A stretch of DNA of 64,000 nucleotides, taken from CBDFNC01 sp965249895. Its GTDB lineage: Bacteria > Pseudomonadota > Gammaproteobacteria > Enterobacterales > CBDFNC01. Shown here piece by piece: positions 1 through 8,904 of the stretch; within the stretch, counting starts at the first letter, position 1; each line of letters begins with the position of its first letter. The notes beneath the pieces are model-generated. The model had not been told where the DNA came from. It did not search any database and worked only from the letters and a program-made list of their open reading frames with translations. Position numbers and translations under genes: made by a program. Location: assembly GCA_965249895.1 (NCBI GenBank), contig CBDFNC010000003.1, forward strand, positions 434,001 to 498,000, given 5' to 3'.

Positions 1-128
1 ATTGGGAGCGGTCCCTCTGTGGGGTCGAGTTTCTAACCACAAGGGAGCAGCTAGGATGGAATTTCGCTAAAATTGCTCCAGCAGATAAGGCCTTTTTTAA
101 GCGTTGTCTGCATAAACTGGTGAGCTAG
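1..128 (+). CDS. C-terminal end of an unidentified protein (cut by window edge)
   Basis: A reading frame is open from the window edge to a TAG at 126-128 and encodes about 41 residues that look protein-like (a GVEFLTTREQ segment, then a basic helix ending KRCLHKLVS). The GVEFL segment is faintly reminiscent of the last strand of PilZ domains, but this is too short to assign. It converges on the next gene with only 4 bases between the two stops. Confidence 0.4.
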   Translation, partial: WERSLCGVEFLTTREQLGWNFAKIAPADKAFFKRCLHKLVS

Positions 129-132
129 GGAT

Positions 133-1524
133 TTAGTTCCTTGGCGGCTTTTCCATACTGACTAATGGCTTGGCTTGTTCAATATCCACTATTCCGGAGC
201 GACTTAGGGTGACTTTATATCTGGTGTATAGCGTGGGTTCGCGATTTTCGGTAAGGCCAACGACTATGTTGATCTGGTAACGCCGCTCTATGGCTTCTTT
301 GGAAATTCGTCCCCGCTCTTCACTAAAAACCTGTCCCGTGCCTTTTTCGAGATAACGGGAAAAAGGTCTTAAGTTGAAATGAATGGACTCTTGTACCGCC
401 TGATAACCGGCCTGAAAGCCTTTGTTGGCGACCTTGGTTTCCAATCTGTAATGCAGCAACTCTGAAACCTGCTTATTTTGGGTATGCCGACGGGACAGCA
501 TTTCGGCAACATCTGCTGGCAAGTGTTTTCGTTTAATGTAATCGAGCCATATTTTTTGTTTGGCAATTGGAGTTTTATTGGAGCTATCCAGTATAGTGCG
601 TGACCACTTTGGCTTGCCTTTACGGATCAGGCGCCACAGTGCATTTTTGAAGTCTTCCTTAAACACCTCCCGGAGGCCATAAATCCCCGCAAGCACCAGG
701 ACCATTATGGATGTGATGCTACTGAGCGCCCCTTGAGCCTTGATGACCAGGGTTAGCACTATCATCATAATGAGTGAAGTTGCTACTCCGGTAACGATTT
801 TTTTAGTGAGCTTGCCCAACTCTTTAGTCTTTTCCCGAAAAATGACGCCATGTTCAATCAGGCGCTTTAACAGGCGCATTTTGTTGGCGATACGATTGGG
901 ATCGGACAAGCTGGCTTTAGAATTATAATTATTGTCACTTCTGTGCTGATTTTCTTCTCGACATATAGCCAACAGCTCTTTTACCGCATCATTAAACTCA
1001 CTGTTTTTTGGCCTGTTAGACAAGGCTTTGAGTAATGACTGTTCACTGTGCCACGACAGGTAATTATCGGCATTGGCAAAATAGGGCAGCAGCTTTTCAT
1101 CCGAGGGAGCGTTACGACGAAACTTTCTCAGCAGGCCCTTGGTTTGTTCCCCCAGAGCAAGCAGTGCGGGATAAAAGGTTATATCCTCTTTTTCCTTCAT
1201 CGCTTCCCGTATGTCGATATCCAGTGCGGAGACAAACTGGTAAGCAAACAGATTTAGGTAGACTCTGTACTCATCGGGTAAGCGTTTCATGCGACTGGCA
1301 AAACGGGTTTGCACTAAAGGAAGGTGTAGACCAGAGGTATAGTAGGCACGGCGGCCTTTAATACTGGAGTGGAAGTAGCTGTCTTCAGACAGGGTTCTTG
1401 GTCCTATGCCCATTTCCACAGGTAAGGAAAAATATAAATCGACGCGGCGAAAGCTACCCTGCTGGATCTGGTGGCTGACTTTGATGGAGAGTTTTTCTTC
1501 TTGCTTCAGTGTTATCTTGGGCAA
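133..1524 (-). CDS. hypothetical protein with a central two-helix membrane hairpin
   Basis: This is a 463-residue protein that I do not recognise. The sequence shows a soluble, charged N-terminal half of about 235 residues, two adjacent hydrophobic segments at about residues 242-262 and 266-284 that would form a membrane hairpin, and a basic soluble C-terminal half of about 170 residues. There is no signal peptide, so both large domains probably face the cytoplasm. It is a single-gene unit: the upstream gene on the same strand ends at 1657 and a strong hairpin lies between them. No catalytic motif was found and no function is proposed. Confidence 0.75.
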   Translation of the reverse strand: MPKITLKQEEKLSIKVSHQIQQGSFRRVDLYFSLPVEMGIGPRTLSEDSYFHSSIKGRRAYYTSGLHLPLVQTRFASRMKRLPDEYRVYLNLFAYQFVSALDIDIREAMKEKEDITFYPALLALGEQTKGLLRKFRRNAPSDEKLLPYFANADNYLSWHSEQSLLKALSNRPKNSEFNDAVKELLAICREENQHRSDNNYNSKASLSDPNRIANKMRLLKRLIEHGVIFREKTKELGKLTKKIVTGVATSLIMMIVLTLVIKAQGALSSITSIMVLVLAGIYGLREVFKEDFKNALWRLIRKGKPKWSRTILDSSNKTPIAKQKIWLDYIKRKHLPADVAEMLSRRHTQNKQVSELLHYRLETKVANKGFQAGYQAVQESIHFNLRPFSRYLEKGTGQVFSEERGRISKEAIERRYQINIVVGLTENREPTLYTRYKVTLSRSGIVDIEQAKPLVSMEKPPRN

Positions 1525-1591
1525 ATGGCGAAACCTGGCTTAAAGGAAACTATCTTAGCGGTTTAACAGGCAGCAATAAACACTGAATTTA

Positions 1592-1631
1592 AACCATAAA
1601 GGGCGCAGATAAGTCTGTGTCCTTTATGGTT
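1592..1631 (-). terminator. long hairpin terminator downstream of the Tim44-like gene
   Basis: AACCATAAAGG at 1592-1602 pairs perfectly with CCTTTATGGTT at 1621-1631, and the inner bases continue the stem (with two G-T pairs) to a TAAG loop, giving about 18 pairs. The hairpin starts 25 bases after the Tim44-like stop codon on the minus strand. The T tract is better on the plus strand (TTTTT at 1633-1637) than on the minus strand (TTTAAATT), so it may work in both directions. Confidence 0.65.
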
Positions 1632-1656
1632 GTTTTTAATTGAATATAGGATCCAA

Positions 1657-2490
1657 TTACTGCTGAATACCAACGATTAACCAAGGTGCATTTGCCTGGC
1701 TAAGTTGGCGTTCCAGGTGCCAAACTTCCTGGATATCTTCTTCTTCACCTGTTTTAGTGTCTCGGTAGCGCCCGGTAAATTTCACGCTCAGTTGAGCCGT
1801 TTTACTGTCCTGTTCAGCGCGGACTAGTTCAGCATTCAGGTGCATAACCTCGGTATGCTGATCACCTTCCAGTGCCGCCCTTTCTTCCCTTAGGTTGTTA
1901 TACAGCTCAGGGGTAACATATTCCTGAATTTTATCGAAATTGTTAACGTTCCAGGCCTGCTGTAGCGCGTTGTAATGATTTTTTGAGCCAGTCAGAAATG
2001 CATCCAGATTAAAACCCTGAGGTAAGTTAAATGGTACATCGCTGTTGCCGCCAGTCTGGCCGCCGGACTGCTGGCCCCATTGTGGCTCAGCGGTTCTTTG
2101 CTGGTTATTACCTGCGTAAGCTGGTTGTTGCTTCATCGCTCCGGCTTTAGCCCGGCTCATGGCCTTAAAGATCTTAAAGGCAATAAAGGCAAGCAGGGCA
2201 ATCATCAGGAAGTCCATCATCTGGAATCCTTCAAACGCGCCGCCCATCATGGCTGCGATTAAACCGCCAGCCAGCAGGCCACCTAGTAAACCACCCATCA
2301 AGCCTTTTTTACTGCTCGATTGGTTTTTTTGTTGTGGTTGGTTAGTGGCATCTGCTTTTTTAGGTTGAGCAGGGGCCGTTTTATGGCTTTTACCGAAGGA
2401 TTTACTGCCACCAAGCTTCTTGGCTTCCACTATGGGAGAGGTCAGTGTAAAGGCCAGTAGTACCGCCATTACAGAAAAAAATCTTTTCAT
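1657..2490 (-). CDS. Tim44-like domain protein, membrane-anchored
   Basis: This 277-residue protein has an N-terminal signal-like segment (residues 1-23), a low-complexity Lys/Gln/Ser linker, a Gly/Leu/Met-rich hydrophobic stretch (about 65-110) that probably spans the membrane, a second Gln/Gly-rich linker, and a C-terminal Tim44-like domain (about 155-277) ending in a beta strand with WLIVGIQQ. In bacteria this family (predicted inner-membrane Tim44 homologues) has no firmly established role; the fold resembles the mitochondrial import protein's lipid-binding domain. It is transcribed alone, with the divergent psuK promoter region upstream. Confidence 0.85.
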   Translation of the reverse strand: MKRFFSVMAVLLAFTLTSPIVEAKKLGGSKSFGKSHKTAPAQPKKADATNQPQQKNQSSSKKGLMGGLLGGLLAGGLIAAMMGGAFEGFQMMDFLMIALLAFIAFKIFKAMSRAKAGAMKQQPAYAGNNQQRTAEPQWGQQSGGQTGGNSDVPFNLPQGFNLDAFLTGSKNHYNALQQAWNVNNFDKIQEYVTPELYNNLREERAALEGDQHTEVMHLNAELVRAEQDSKTAQLSVKFTGRYRDTKTGEEEDIQEVWHLERQLSQANAPWLIVGIQQ

Positions 2491-2731
2491 GGGTTACACA
2501 CTTGTTACCAAATTAGGCCCATTATAATAATACGTAGACATAATATGTCAACCATGCTATTGCCTTGAAATGGTTTTTTAAGGCAATTACTTGGTTAATC
2601 CGGTTAAAGACGCCAGGATAATCTGTTTCAGCACCGCCTTAATACGCAGGTACTGCATATTAATCAGGGCTGCGCTCACAAAATTTCCCCTGAACCATTG
2701 CGTAGTTTGCTGCAAAAAAATAATATCCAAA

Positions 2732-2756
2732 CAAATGTTTGCTTTGCAAACACTTG
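2732..2756. promoter_or_regulatory. 25-bp palindrome, candidate operator of psuK-psuG
   Basis: CAAATGTTTGC (2732-2742) and GCAAACACTTG (2746-2756) form an 11-bp inverted repeat with a single mismatch and a TTT spacer. It ends 27 bases before the psuK start codon. The odd-length symmetric site suits a dimeric helix-turn-helix protein; the obvious candidate is PsuK itself, which carries an N-terminal HTH. The binding partner is an inference. Confidence 0.6.
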
Positions 2757-2783
2757 TCTTTTTTGGTTGGGAGAGATCTAAAT

Positions 2784-3875
2784 ATGACAGAACGCGAACA
2801 AGAGATCTTGGCACTGCTCAAGCAAGATCCTTTAATAGCCCAGCAGGATATTGCGGAGCGAATGGGGATCAGTCGCTCTGCCGTAGCCGGCCACATTATG
2901 AACCTGACCAATAAAGGAGTGATCCGCGGCAAGGGGTATATACTGGCGGCAGATCGATACGTTGTGGTCTTGGGTGGTGCGAATATCGATATTTTGGGTC
3001 GTCCATTTAATCAGCTGCAATTGAGTGACTCAAACCCAGGTATGGTGAGTTGCTCGCCTGGAGGGGTCGGGCGTAATATTGCTGAAAACCTGGCTCGATT
3101 AGGATCCGACACCCGTTTAATCACTGCCATAGGTAAAGACACATATGGTCAGATGATCCTTCAGCAGAGCCAGCAGGCAGGTATAGATATGCAGGGCTCA
3201 TTGCAGCTCAGCGATGCGCCAACTTCCACCTACCTCTCTGTTTTGGATGGGGAGGGGGATATGCAGGTGGCTATTGCAGATATGGGGATCCTGGAGCGGC
3301 TGAACGTAGCTGTGCTCAGAAACTATGAGCAGGTATTACGCCGCGCATCTTTGTTGGTGGTGGACGCTAATCTGACACCGCAATGTTTGGAGTATTTGCT
3401 AAGTAACTTTGCAGAGTTACCTATTTTTGTGGATACGGTTTCTTGTACTAAAGCGCCAAAACTAAAGCCTTACTTAAGCACCATTCATACAATTAAGCCA
3501 AACCTTAAAGAAGCCCAACAACTTTCTGGTATTCAGGTCCAAGGCCAGGACCAGTTACCCGCCATTACGGACTGGTTCCATCAACAAGGGGTAAAGCGTG
3601 TCTTTCTTAGCCTTGGCAGTGAGGGTGTGTTTTATAGCGATGAGGGTAACACCCTTCACTGTCCGGCAATACCCGTCAATATAGTAAATGCCAATGGCGC
3701 CGGGGATGCCTTCCTGGCTGGGCTGGCCCACGGCTGGGTTCAACAGTGGTCAACTCAAGAGTCAACCAAGTTTGCCATGGCTGCAGCCTCTCTTACTCTG
3801 TCTCACCTATCAACTATTAATCCGAATATGTCTGAAATATCGGTTCATCGAATTCTTAAGGAGTCCCAATGTTAG
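2784..3875 (+). CDS. psuK: pseudouridine kinase with N-terminal HTH domain (PfkB family)
   Basis: The product phosphorylates pseudouridine to pseudouridine 5'-phosphate for the neighbouring PsuG. The protein has 363 residues from the ATG at 2784, which follows a GGGAGAG ribosome site; an in-frame codon at 2739 would lie inside the palindrome and is not preferred. Residues 1-55 are a winged-helix-like HTH (EILALLKQDP, then ISRSAVAGHI). Residues 58-363 are a ribokinase/PfkB fold with the early GGVGRN motif and the C-terminal NANGAGDAFLAGL anion-hole/catalytic Asp motif. The architecture matches E. coli YeiI-type HTH-kinases. The stop overlaps psuG by 7 bases, so the two are translationally coupled. 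Pseudouridine as substrate is inferred from that linkage. Confidence 0.9.
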   Translation: MTEREQEILALLKQDPLIAQQDIAERMGISRSAVAGHIMNLTNKGVIRGKGYILAADRYVVVLGGANIDILGRPFNQLQLSDSNPGMVSCSPGGVGRNIAENLARLGSDTRLITAIGKDTYGQMILQQSQQAGIDMQGSLQLSDAPTSTYLSVLDGEGDMQVAIADMGILERLNVAVLRNYEQVLRRASLLVVDANLTPQCLEYLLSNFAELPIFVDTVSCTKAPKLKPYLSTIHTIKPNLKEAQQLSGIQVQGQDQLPAITDWFHQQGVKRVFLSLGSEGVFYSDEGNTLHCPAIPVNIVNANGAGDAFLAGLAHGWVQQWSTQESTKFAMAAASLTLSHLSTINPNMSEISVHRILKESQC

Positions 3876-4783
3876 AGCAATACCTGGATATCAACCCGGA
3901 AGTAAAAGCGGCGCTGGCAGCAGGAAAACCTGTTGTTGCGTTGGAATCTACCATTATCTCTCACGGCATGCCTTATCCTCAAAATGTAGAAACTGCATTG
4001 AAGGTGGAGCAGATTATCCGTGATAACGGCGCGATCCCTGCCACTATATCCATCTTAAAAGGCCGCCTTAAAGTCGGAATGACGGCTGAAGAAATCGAAT
4101 ACCTGGGTAAAACAGGTCTGGCTGTGATCAAAACTAGCCGTCGGGATATTCCTTTTATGGTGGCTAAACAAGCCGATGGTGCGACAACAGTGGCTTCTAC
4201 TATGATCCTGGCAAATATGGCGGGTATTAAAGTGTTCGCTACAGGTGGCATTGGCGGTGTCCATCGTGGTGCTCAGCAGACATTTGATATTTCAGCAGAT
4301 CTGCAGGAGTTGGCAAATACAGAGGTGGCGGTGGTGTGTGCCGGTGCAAAATCTATTCTGGATATTGGTCTGACCCTGGAATACCTTGAAACTCAAGGGG
4401 TGCCAGTAGTGGGTTACCAAACCAGTACCGTGCCTAGCTTTTATACTCGTGAGAGTGATTTTGGGGTGGACTATCAGCTGGAAGCCCCGGCTGAAATAGC
4501 GCTGGCGATGAAAGCTAAGTGGGAGATGGGACTTAAAGGCGGTATGGTGATTACCAATCCTATTCCGGAGCAGTTTGCCATGGACAAAGCCGTTATCGAC
4601 CAGGTAATTGCCGATGCACTGGAAGAGATGGAACAAAAAGGTGTTAGCGGTAAGGATTCAACCCCATTCCTGCTGGCTAAAGTGGCAGAAAAAACCGAGG
4701 GTAACAGCCTGAAATCTAATATTGAACTGGTGTTTAACAATGCCAAACTGGCGGCTCAAATTGCTGCTGAATATACCAGCTGA
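3869..4783 (+). CDS. psuG: pseudouridine-5'-phosphate glycosidase
   Basis: PsuG reversibly splits pseudouridine 5'-phosphate into uracil and ribose 5-phosphate, breaking a C-C glycosidic bond. The 304-residue length is typical. The family signature is complete: ALESTIISHGMPYPQN near residue 27, the IKTSRRD lysine region near 90, GATTVASTM, the GGIGGVHRGAQ loop, and GAKSILDIGLTLEYLET with the later catalytic Lys/Asp. The ATG at 3869 lies inside the end of psuK and has AAGGAG five bases upstream. The pair forms a nucleoside salvage operon; no pseudouridine transporter is adjacent. Confidence 0.96.
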   Translation: MLEQYLDINPEVKAALAAGKPVVALESTIISHGMPYPQNVETALKVEQIIRDNGAIPATISILKGRLKVGMTAEEIEYLGKTGLAVIKTSRRDIPFMVAKQADGATTVASTMILANMAGIKVFATGGIGGVHRGAQQTFDISADLQELANTEVAVVCAGAKSILDIGLTLEYLETQGVPVVGYQTSTVPSFYTRESDFGVDYQLEAPAEIALAMKAKWEMGLKGGMVITNPIPEQFAMDKAVIDQVIADALEEMEQKGVSGKDSTPFLLAKVAEKTEGNSLKSNIELVFNNAKLAAQIAAEYTS

Positions 4784-4792
4784 TTAATGAAA

Positions 4793-4815
4793 GGCCCCTG
4801 CATAGATCGGGGGCC
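4793..4815 (+). terminator. GC-rich hairpin after psuG
   Basis: GGCCCC at 4793-4798 can pair with GGGGCC at 4810-4815 across an 11-base loop, ten bases after the psuG stop. No T tract follows, so this is a weak terminator candidate or a stabilising hairpin. Confidence 0.4.
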
Positions 4816-4857
4816 CAATGGCTATTTAGTACAAGGATTTAGCTAAAGAGCTGGGAT

Positions 4858-5322
4858 TTACTGAGCCCAAAGCTTGGTTAAAGAGCCGATAAGCTCGCTA
4901 CCACCATTGCTTGCGAGGTACTGGGTGATGACAGGTACAAACTGAGATACCAGCGCAGGATCCATACCTAATGTCGAGAAGGCTGACTTTACGGCAGGCA
5001 TATCAGTCACCTGACCTAATAGCTGACTGGTTAAGGAATTGCTTTGCATACCTGGGATCAGGTTAGTGAGTTGGCTGTATTGGTTTCCTTCCAGGCCGCT
5101 TTTCGCCAGTGACATCAGTGCTGCTGTACCACCTGCGGCTTGGGTATCGCTTACGCCTAACTGGCTGGTCAGTGTGCTGAGCAGTCCGCTGCTGGCCTGG
5201 CTATCACCTGCTTTGGTTTCGGCCGTATTTCCACCTGATACGGCATTAAGGGCATCTCCTAAGTCCAGGGCATTGGCGCTAAAGCTACCGGCCAATAATA
5301 CCAATGGAATAAGTGATTTCAT
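4858..5322 (-). CDS. DUF2780-type secreted protein
   Basis: This 154-residue protein has a clear signal peptide (MKSLIPLVLLAGSFSANA, cleavage after residue 18) and a mature part rich in Gly, Ser, Ala and Leu. It is made of short amphipathic helices with the repeated flavour of the DUF2780 family (VcgC/VcgE-like), including LGMDPALVSQFVPVITQYL near the C terminus. It is probably periplasmic and its function is unknown. It is a monocistronic gene convergent with psuG and not linked to the helicase behind it. Confidence 0.75.
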   Translation of the reverse strand: MKSLIPLVLLAGSFSANALDLGDALNAVSGGNTAETKAGDSQASSGLLSTLTSQLGVSDTQAAGGTAALMSLAKSGLEGNQYSQLTNLIPGMQSNSLTSQLLGQVTDMPAVKSAFSTLGMDPALVSQFVPVITQYLASNGGSELIGSLTKLWAQ

Positions 5323-5487
5323 GTTATGTCCTTATAGAAACGGATAAAAAAATCAACAATAGCTGAATGAGCCGAAAGATAACAGGGCGAACGAAAAACT
5401 CAGTCGAAATTAGCTGAATAAGTCAATAATAAGCACTCCAGGTTTCTGCCTTCGCTGCACATCATAGGTGATGGCCTGTGGTTGTAC

Positions 5488-7824
5488 TTATCTGATATCC
5501 ACGACGCGGCTGGCTATCTGATAGCGGATTTTCCAGCCAATCCATTTGGGCAGTTCCCAGCGTTTGGGATCGGTTCTTCGAGTGCCAGTTAATTTATGCA
5601 CGATTACCAACTTGCGTGAGGGCTGGTATTCTACTTTGAGTTGTAAATTGGCCAGCACCAGCTGACGCGGATAATCATGATCGAAGTCTTCTCTTTGCCA
5701 GTCAGGGATCCCGGCAAATATTAAGTCCTGCTCTTCGATTAAAGTGAGATCTTCGACGTTTTCTACTCCGAGTTCCGCCAGCCTATGGGTCAACCAGGAT
5801 CTTACTTCCGGAGCCGGCTCTTTATTCCGTTCGAGAGCAAGATAAATAGCCCAGGCAGCGATATCATCGGTTAATTTAGCTGCGAGTCCTTTAAATAGGG
5901 TATTGCGGAGAATAAGTTCTGTAATGGCTGCTCTGGCCATCTCACCGCTAGGTCGACTCTCGGTTTCTTCGATCACTCGGCCAGCATATAAGCGCTGCAC
6001 ACTCACCAGGATGTGATGATTTCGCCAACTGGCTGAGCCCATTTTAAGCTCCCCTAGTTCCTGGGCGGCTAATTGTTTTAGTTTGATAGGCGCCATGCAG
6101 GTGCCTAACGACAGGTTCTGTTTTTTCCCCTTGCCCGGTAAGGTGTGTTGATCGAAGACCACGGCGGCTTCGATATCTTCTGAAAAACGGCTTTCCCGGC
6201 CCACAGTTAATTCGGAGTAGCCGTTTCCCAGTGCCTGACGGCGTTTGACCCGACGAACAAAGGCCAGCTCTGGCACAGTGTTTATCGCCGCCATTAACAA
6301 ATCTTCCCGGTTAAAGGCGGGAGACTTGGAGAGCTTGGGTAGTGATAGCGCCCGCCTGATCTGGTTGGACATGGTTCTCGCTTCGCCAAGCAGCTGGGCA
6401 TCTACTTCCAGTTCATCGGAGATAAACTGGCTACGAAGCAAGTGGATCAGGGTTAAAGCATCACAGCCCAGGGGCTGCCACTCTTTTAAGGCTTTAAGTC
6501 CGGCTTCATCTTTGGGCAACTGAAAGAGTCGCTGGGGCTGACTTAATGCCGAGGCCAGGTCTATCATTGCCAGGGTCAACTCCTGGGAAGGCATGGCGGT
6601 GATCAGGTGAGCAAATAAGCTGTCCAGGGGTAAGGGGTATAAAATACGGCCGTGGTCAGTCACCTCACCTGAGGTATCGATGGCCTTCATCGCCAATAAC
6701 TTGTCTTTGGCCCTGGTCAAAGCGGGCTCGGGTAAAAGGTTGGGAAAGCTAAGCTCGGTTAGTTGGTAACCGCAACATGCCGCTGCCAGTAAGGGCTCTG
6801 TCAGTTCTTCCCGCAGCAATTCGGGTGGTGTGAGGTTTTCTAATGGTGCGTGCTGACCATATAAGCGGAGACAAATGCCAGGAGCGGTTCGGCCCGCGCG
6901 GCCTGCTCTTTGTTGAGCACTGGCTAAGGATATAGGGTGTAACCCCAAAACAGTACGACCGTTTCTTTGATGGGTTCTGCGTTCCAGCCCTGAATCTATC
7001 ACCACAGTGACGCCGGGTATGGTTAGCGAGGTTTCGGCGATATTCGTGGCCAATATAATACGGCGACCTTCACCTTGCCTGAGTGCCTTGTGTTGTGTGG
7101 CTTTGGATACTGCGGCATGCAGCGGGATCACGTCGGCATCAATATGGCTTAGTGCTTGCTGACATAAGGTAATTTCTCTACGCCCGGGCAAAAATACCAG
7201 AATATCGCCACTTATGGAGGTGATGGTTTGCTCTACAGTTTTAACCACCTGTTGTTCCAACCCTCTCAAGTCAGGCATTTGTCTGGGATCTTGTGTCTGG
7301 TGCTGCATTTCCACCGGAAAAGTACGACCTTCGGATATCAGGCGTTGTCCCGAGATAAACTTAGCCAATCGTTCACCATCTATGGTGGCCGAGGTTAACA
7401 CCAGCCTGTGTTTCTGCTGCTTAAGTAACAGGGCCAACAGCAAATCTGTGTCCCAGCGTCGTTCGTGGAATTCATCGATAATAATGGTGCTGTAGTCGGA
7501 CAGCTGGTTTTCACTCAACCATCTTAACGCGACGCCTGGGGTGACAAACAGGATCTGTGTCTGGGCGTTATATTGATGCTCAAAGCGTATTGCATAACCG
7601 ACACCATGCCCCAGCTGGGTTTGTGCAAGTTCAGCGACGTATTCAGCCAGCGCTGTACAAGCGACCCGCCTGGGTTCAATCACCAACACTTTACCGTTTT
7701 GAGCGGCCCATAAAGGTAGGCGAGTGGACTTGCCCGAACCTGTATCCGCCTGTACCACCAGGTGATCCCGACTTAACGCCGTAACAAAGTCGTTTTTGAT
7801 GGCGTCGATTGGTAAAGCCTGCAT
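5488..7824 (-). CDS. DEAH-box (HrpB-like) ATP-dependent helicase
   Basis: This 778-residue SF2 helicase has the motifs in order: Walker A ADTGSGKST near residue 26, the DEFHER Walker B near 118, SATID motif III, TNIAETSLTIPGV motif V near 258, and QRAGRAGR motif VI near 305. A helicase-associated domain (about 370-470) follows, then a C-terminal region with a conserved RRTDPKRWELPKWIG-like tail. HrpB proteins are usually a little over 800 residues and their C-terminal domain differs somewhat, so I name the family, not the gene. ATG 7824 has a GGGGGAA ribosome site. It is probably an RNA helicase of unassigned role. Confidence 0.85.
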   Translation of the reverse strand: MQALPIDAIKNDFVTALSRDHLVVQADTGSGKSTRLPLWAAQNGKVLVIEPRRVACTALAEYVAELAQTQLGHGVGYAIRFEHQYNAQTQILFVTPGVALRWLSENQLSDYSTIIIDEFHERRWDTDLLLALLLKQQKHRLVLTSATIDGERLAKFISGQRLISEGRTFPVEMQHQTQDPRQMPDLRGLEQQVVKTVEQTITSISGDILVFLPGRREITLCQQALSHIDADVIPLHAAVSKATQHKALRQGEGRRIILATNIAETSLTIPGVTVVIDSGLERRTHQRNGRTVLGLHPISLASAQQRAGRAGRTAPGICLRLYGQHAPLENLTPPELLREELTEPLLAAACCGYQLTELSFPNLLPEPALTRAKDKLLAMKAIDTSGEVTDHGRILYPLPLDSLFAHLITAMPSQELTLAMIDLASALSQPQRLFQLPKDEAGLKALKEWQPLGCDALTLIHLLRSQFISDELEVDAQLLGEARTMSNQIRRALSLPKLSKSPAFNREDLLMAAINTVPELAFVRRVKRRQALGNGYSELTVGRESRFSEDIEAAVVFDQHTLPGKGKKQNLSLGTCMAPIKLKQLAAQELGELKMGSASWRNHHILVSVQRLYAGRVIEETESRPSGEMARAAITELILRNTLFKGLAAKLTDDIAAWAIYLALERNKEPAPEVRSWLTHRLAELGVENVEDLTLIEEQDLIFAGIPDWQREDFDHDYPRQLVLANLQLKVEYQPSRKLVIVHKLTGTRRTDPKRWELPKWIGWKIRYQIASRVVDIR

Positions 7825-7865
7825 AAATTCCCCCTGAAAAAGCCTGGGTCAGTTTACCCAGACCT

Positions 7866-8777
7866 TTAACAAAACCAATCTTTTTTTGCCCGGTATGCAT
7901 CGCAAATATAATTCACCAGGGTTTGAACTTTGCGATCGGGATGTTCTGTTTTTGGATAGAGACCATAAACCCCCAGCCGCTTCGCTGTGTAGGGGGTTAA
8001 TATTTCCATCAGTTTCTGCTCTTTCAGCTCCTGATGCACCAGACAAAGAGGAACATAGATAAGTCCAAACCCGCTTAAAGCTGCCTGTTTCAGCGCCACC
8101 GCATTGTCGCTGGTGATGGCACCGGATACGGCAACGGAAAACTCCATTTTATCCCGCTTAAATAACCAGTCGTTGATGCCAGCTTGTTCAAAACTATAAG
8201 TGAGACAATTATGCAGGGTTAACTCTTCGGGTTGCTTAGGGCAACCTTGCGAGGCCAGGTAGTCGGGGGAGGCGCATACCAACCAGCGTGAATCGAGAAA
8301 ATGTCGTGCGATTAAGCTGGAATCCACTAAGTTGGCGGTGCGTATGGCCAGGTCATAACCTTCACCGATAATATCAACCAGCTCATTATTCAGGCTCATT
8401 TCGATGCGGATATCCGGGTATAAACGACAAAAGGATGCAATGGTTTGGGCCAGCAATATTTCCCCGGAAATCGTGGGCACAGAGATCCTTAACCTGCCGG
8501 ACAATCTCGTGTTATAACCACTCACATCGGCCACCGCATCATTAATACGGTTGCGTATGTCTTTACCGTGCTCGAACAGCGCTTCTCCCGCAGCGGTCAG
8601 GCTCAGGCGCCGGGTAGAGCGGTAAATAAGCTGGCTGGACAAGTCCGCTTCCAGTCGTTTTACCCGTTTGCTGATAAAGGAGTGGCTAGTTTGCATTTGC
8701 TCGGCGGCCTGAGTAAATGAGCCGGTTTCCGCCACCAGGACAAAGATCAGCAGATCATCGGTATTTATGTTTTTCAT
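7866..8777 (-). CDS. LysR-family regulator, divergent from L-lactate dehydrogenase
   Basis: This LysR-type regulator has an N-terminal winged HTH (about residues 7-60, with FTQAAEQMQTSHSFISKRV) and a periplasmic-binding-like effector domain. I start it at the ATG at 8777, which has AGAGAAAGG upstream; an in-frame GTG at 8792 is possible. It is a clear paralogue of the LysR at 11377-12285: both share CLTYxxE, DWLFK or EWLFK, and the GFGLIY segment. Divergent orientation from lldD suggests it controls that gene, probably with lactate or a related hydroxy acid as effector (inference). Confidence 0.9.
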   Translation of the reverse strand: MKNINTDDLLIFVLVAETGSFTQAAEQMQTSHSFISKRVKRLEADLSSQLIYRSTRRLSLTAAGEALFEHGKDIRNRINDAVADVSGYNTRLSGRLRISVPTISGEILLAQTIASFCRLYPDIRIEMSLNNELVDIIGEGYDLAIRTANLVDSSLIARHFLDSRWLVCASPDYLASQGCPKQPEELTLHNCLTYSFEQAGINDWLFKRDKMEFSVAVSGAITSDNAVALKQAALSGFGLIYVPLCLVHQELKEQKLMEILTPYTAKRLGVYGLYPKTEHPDRKVQTLVNYICDAYRAKKDWFC

Positions 8778-8814
8778 GCCTTTCTCTTTCACAGCGTTTA
8801 TTTATATTTATTTG

Positions 8815-8838
8815 GAACAAATGATTTTCCATTGGTTC
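8815..8838. promoter_or_regulatory. inverted repeat in the lysR-lldD gap, candidate LysR site
   Basis: GAACAAATG (8815-8823) and CATTGGTTC (8830-8838) form a 9-bp inverted repeat with one mismatch and a 6-base spacer, midway between the divergent starts. It is preceded by TTTG, giving TTTGGAACAAAT. A similar TTTTGGAAATAAT core occurs in the second LysR/dehydrogenase gap near 12299. Assignment to the LysR protein is inferred from position. Confidence 0.5.
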
Positions 8839-8904
8839 TATATATCATAGTGAACAACAAGTATACAATCCGTTAACATACTGAACTCAGCTAAAGGGGC
8901 CACA

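Noticed and set aside
2739..2783. Extended N terminus of PsuK by 15 codons
   Set aside because: The extra codons run through the palindromic operator and have no ribosome site, whereas ATG 2784 has one and begins the HTH domain.
5488..7824. Naming the DEAH helicase hrpB outright
   Set aside because: Helicase motifs fit, but length and C-terminal region differ from the HrpB I know; the family name is safer.
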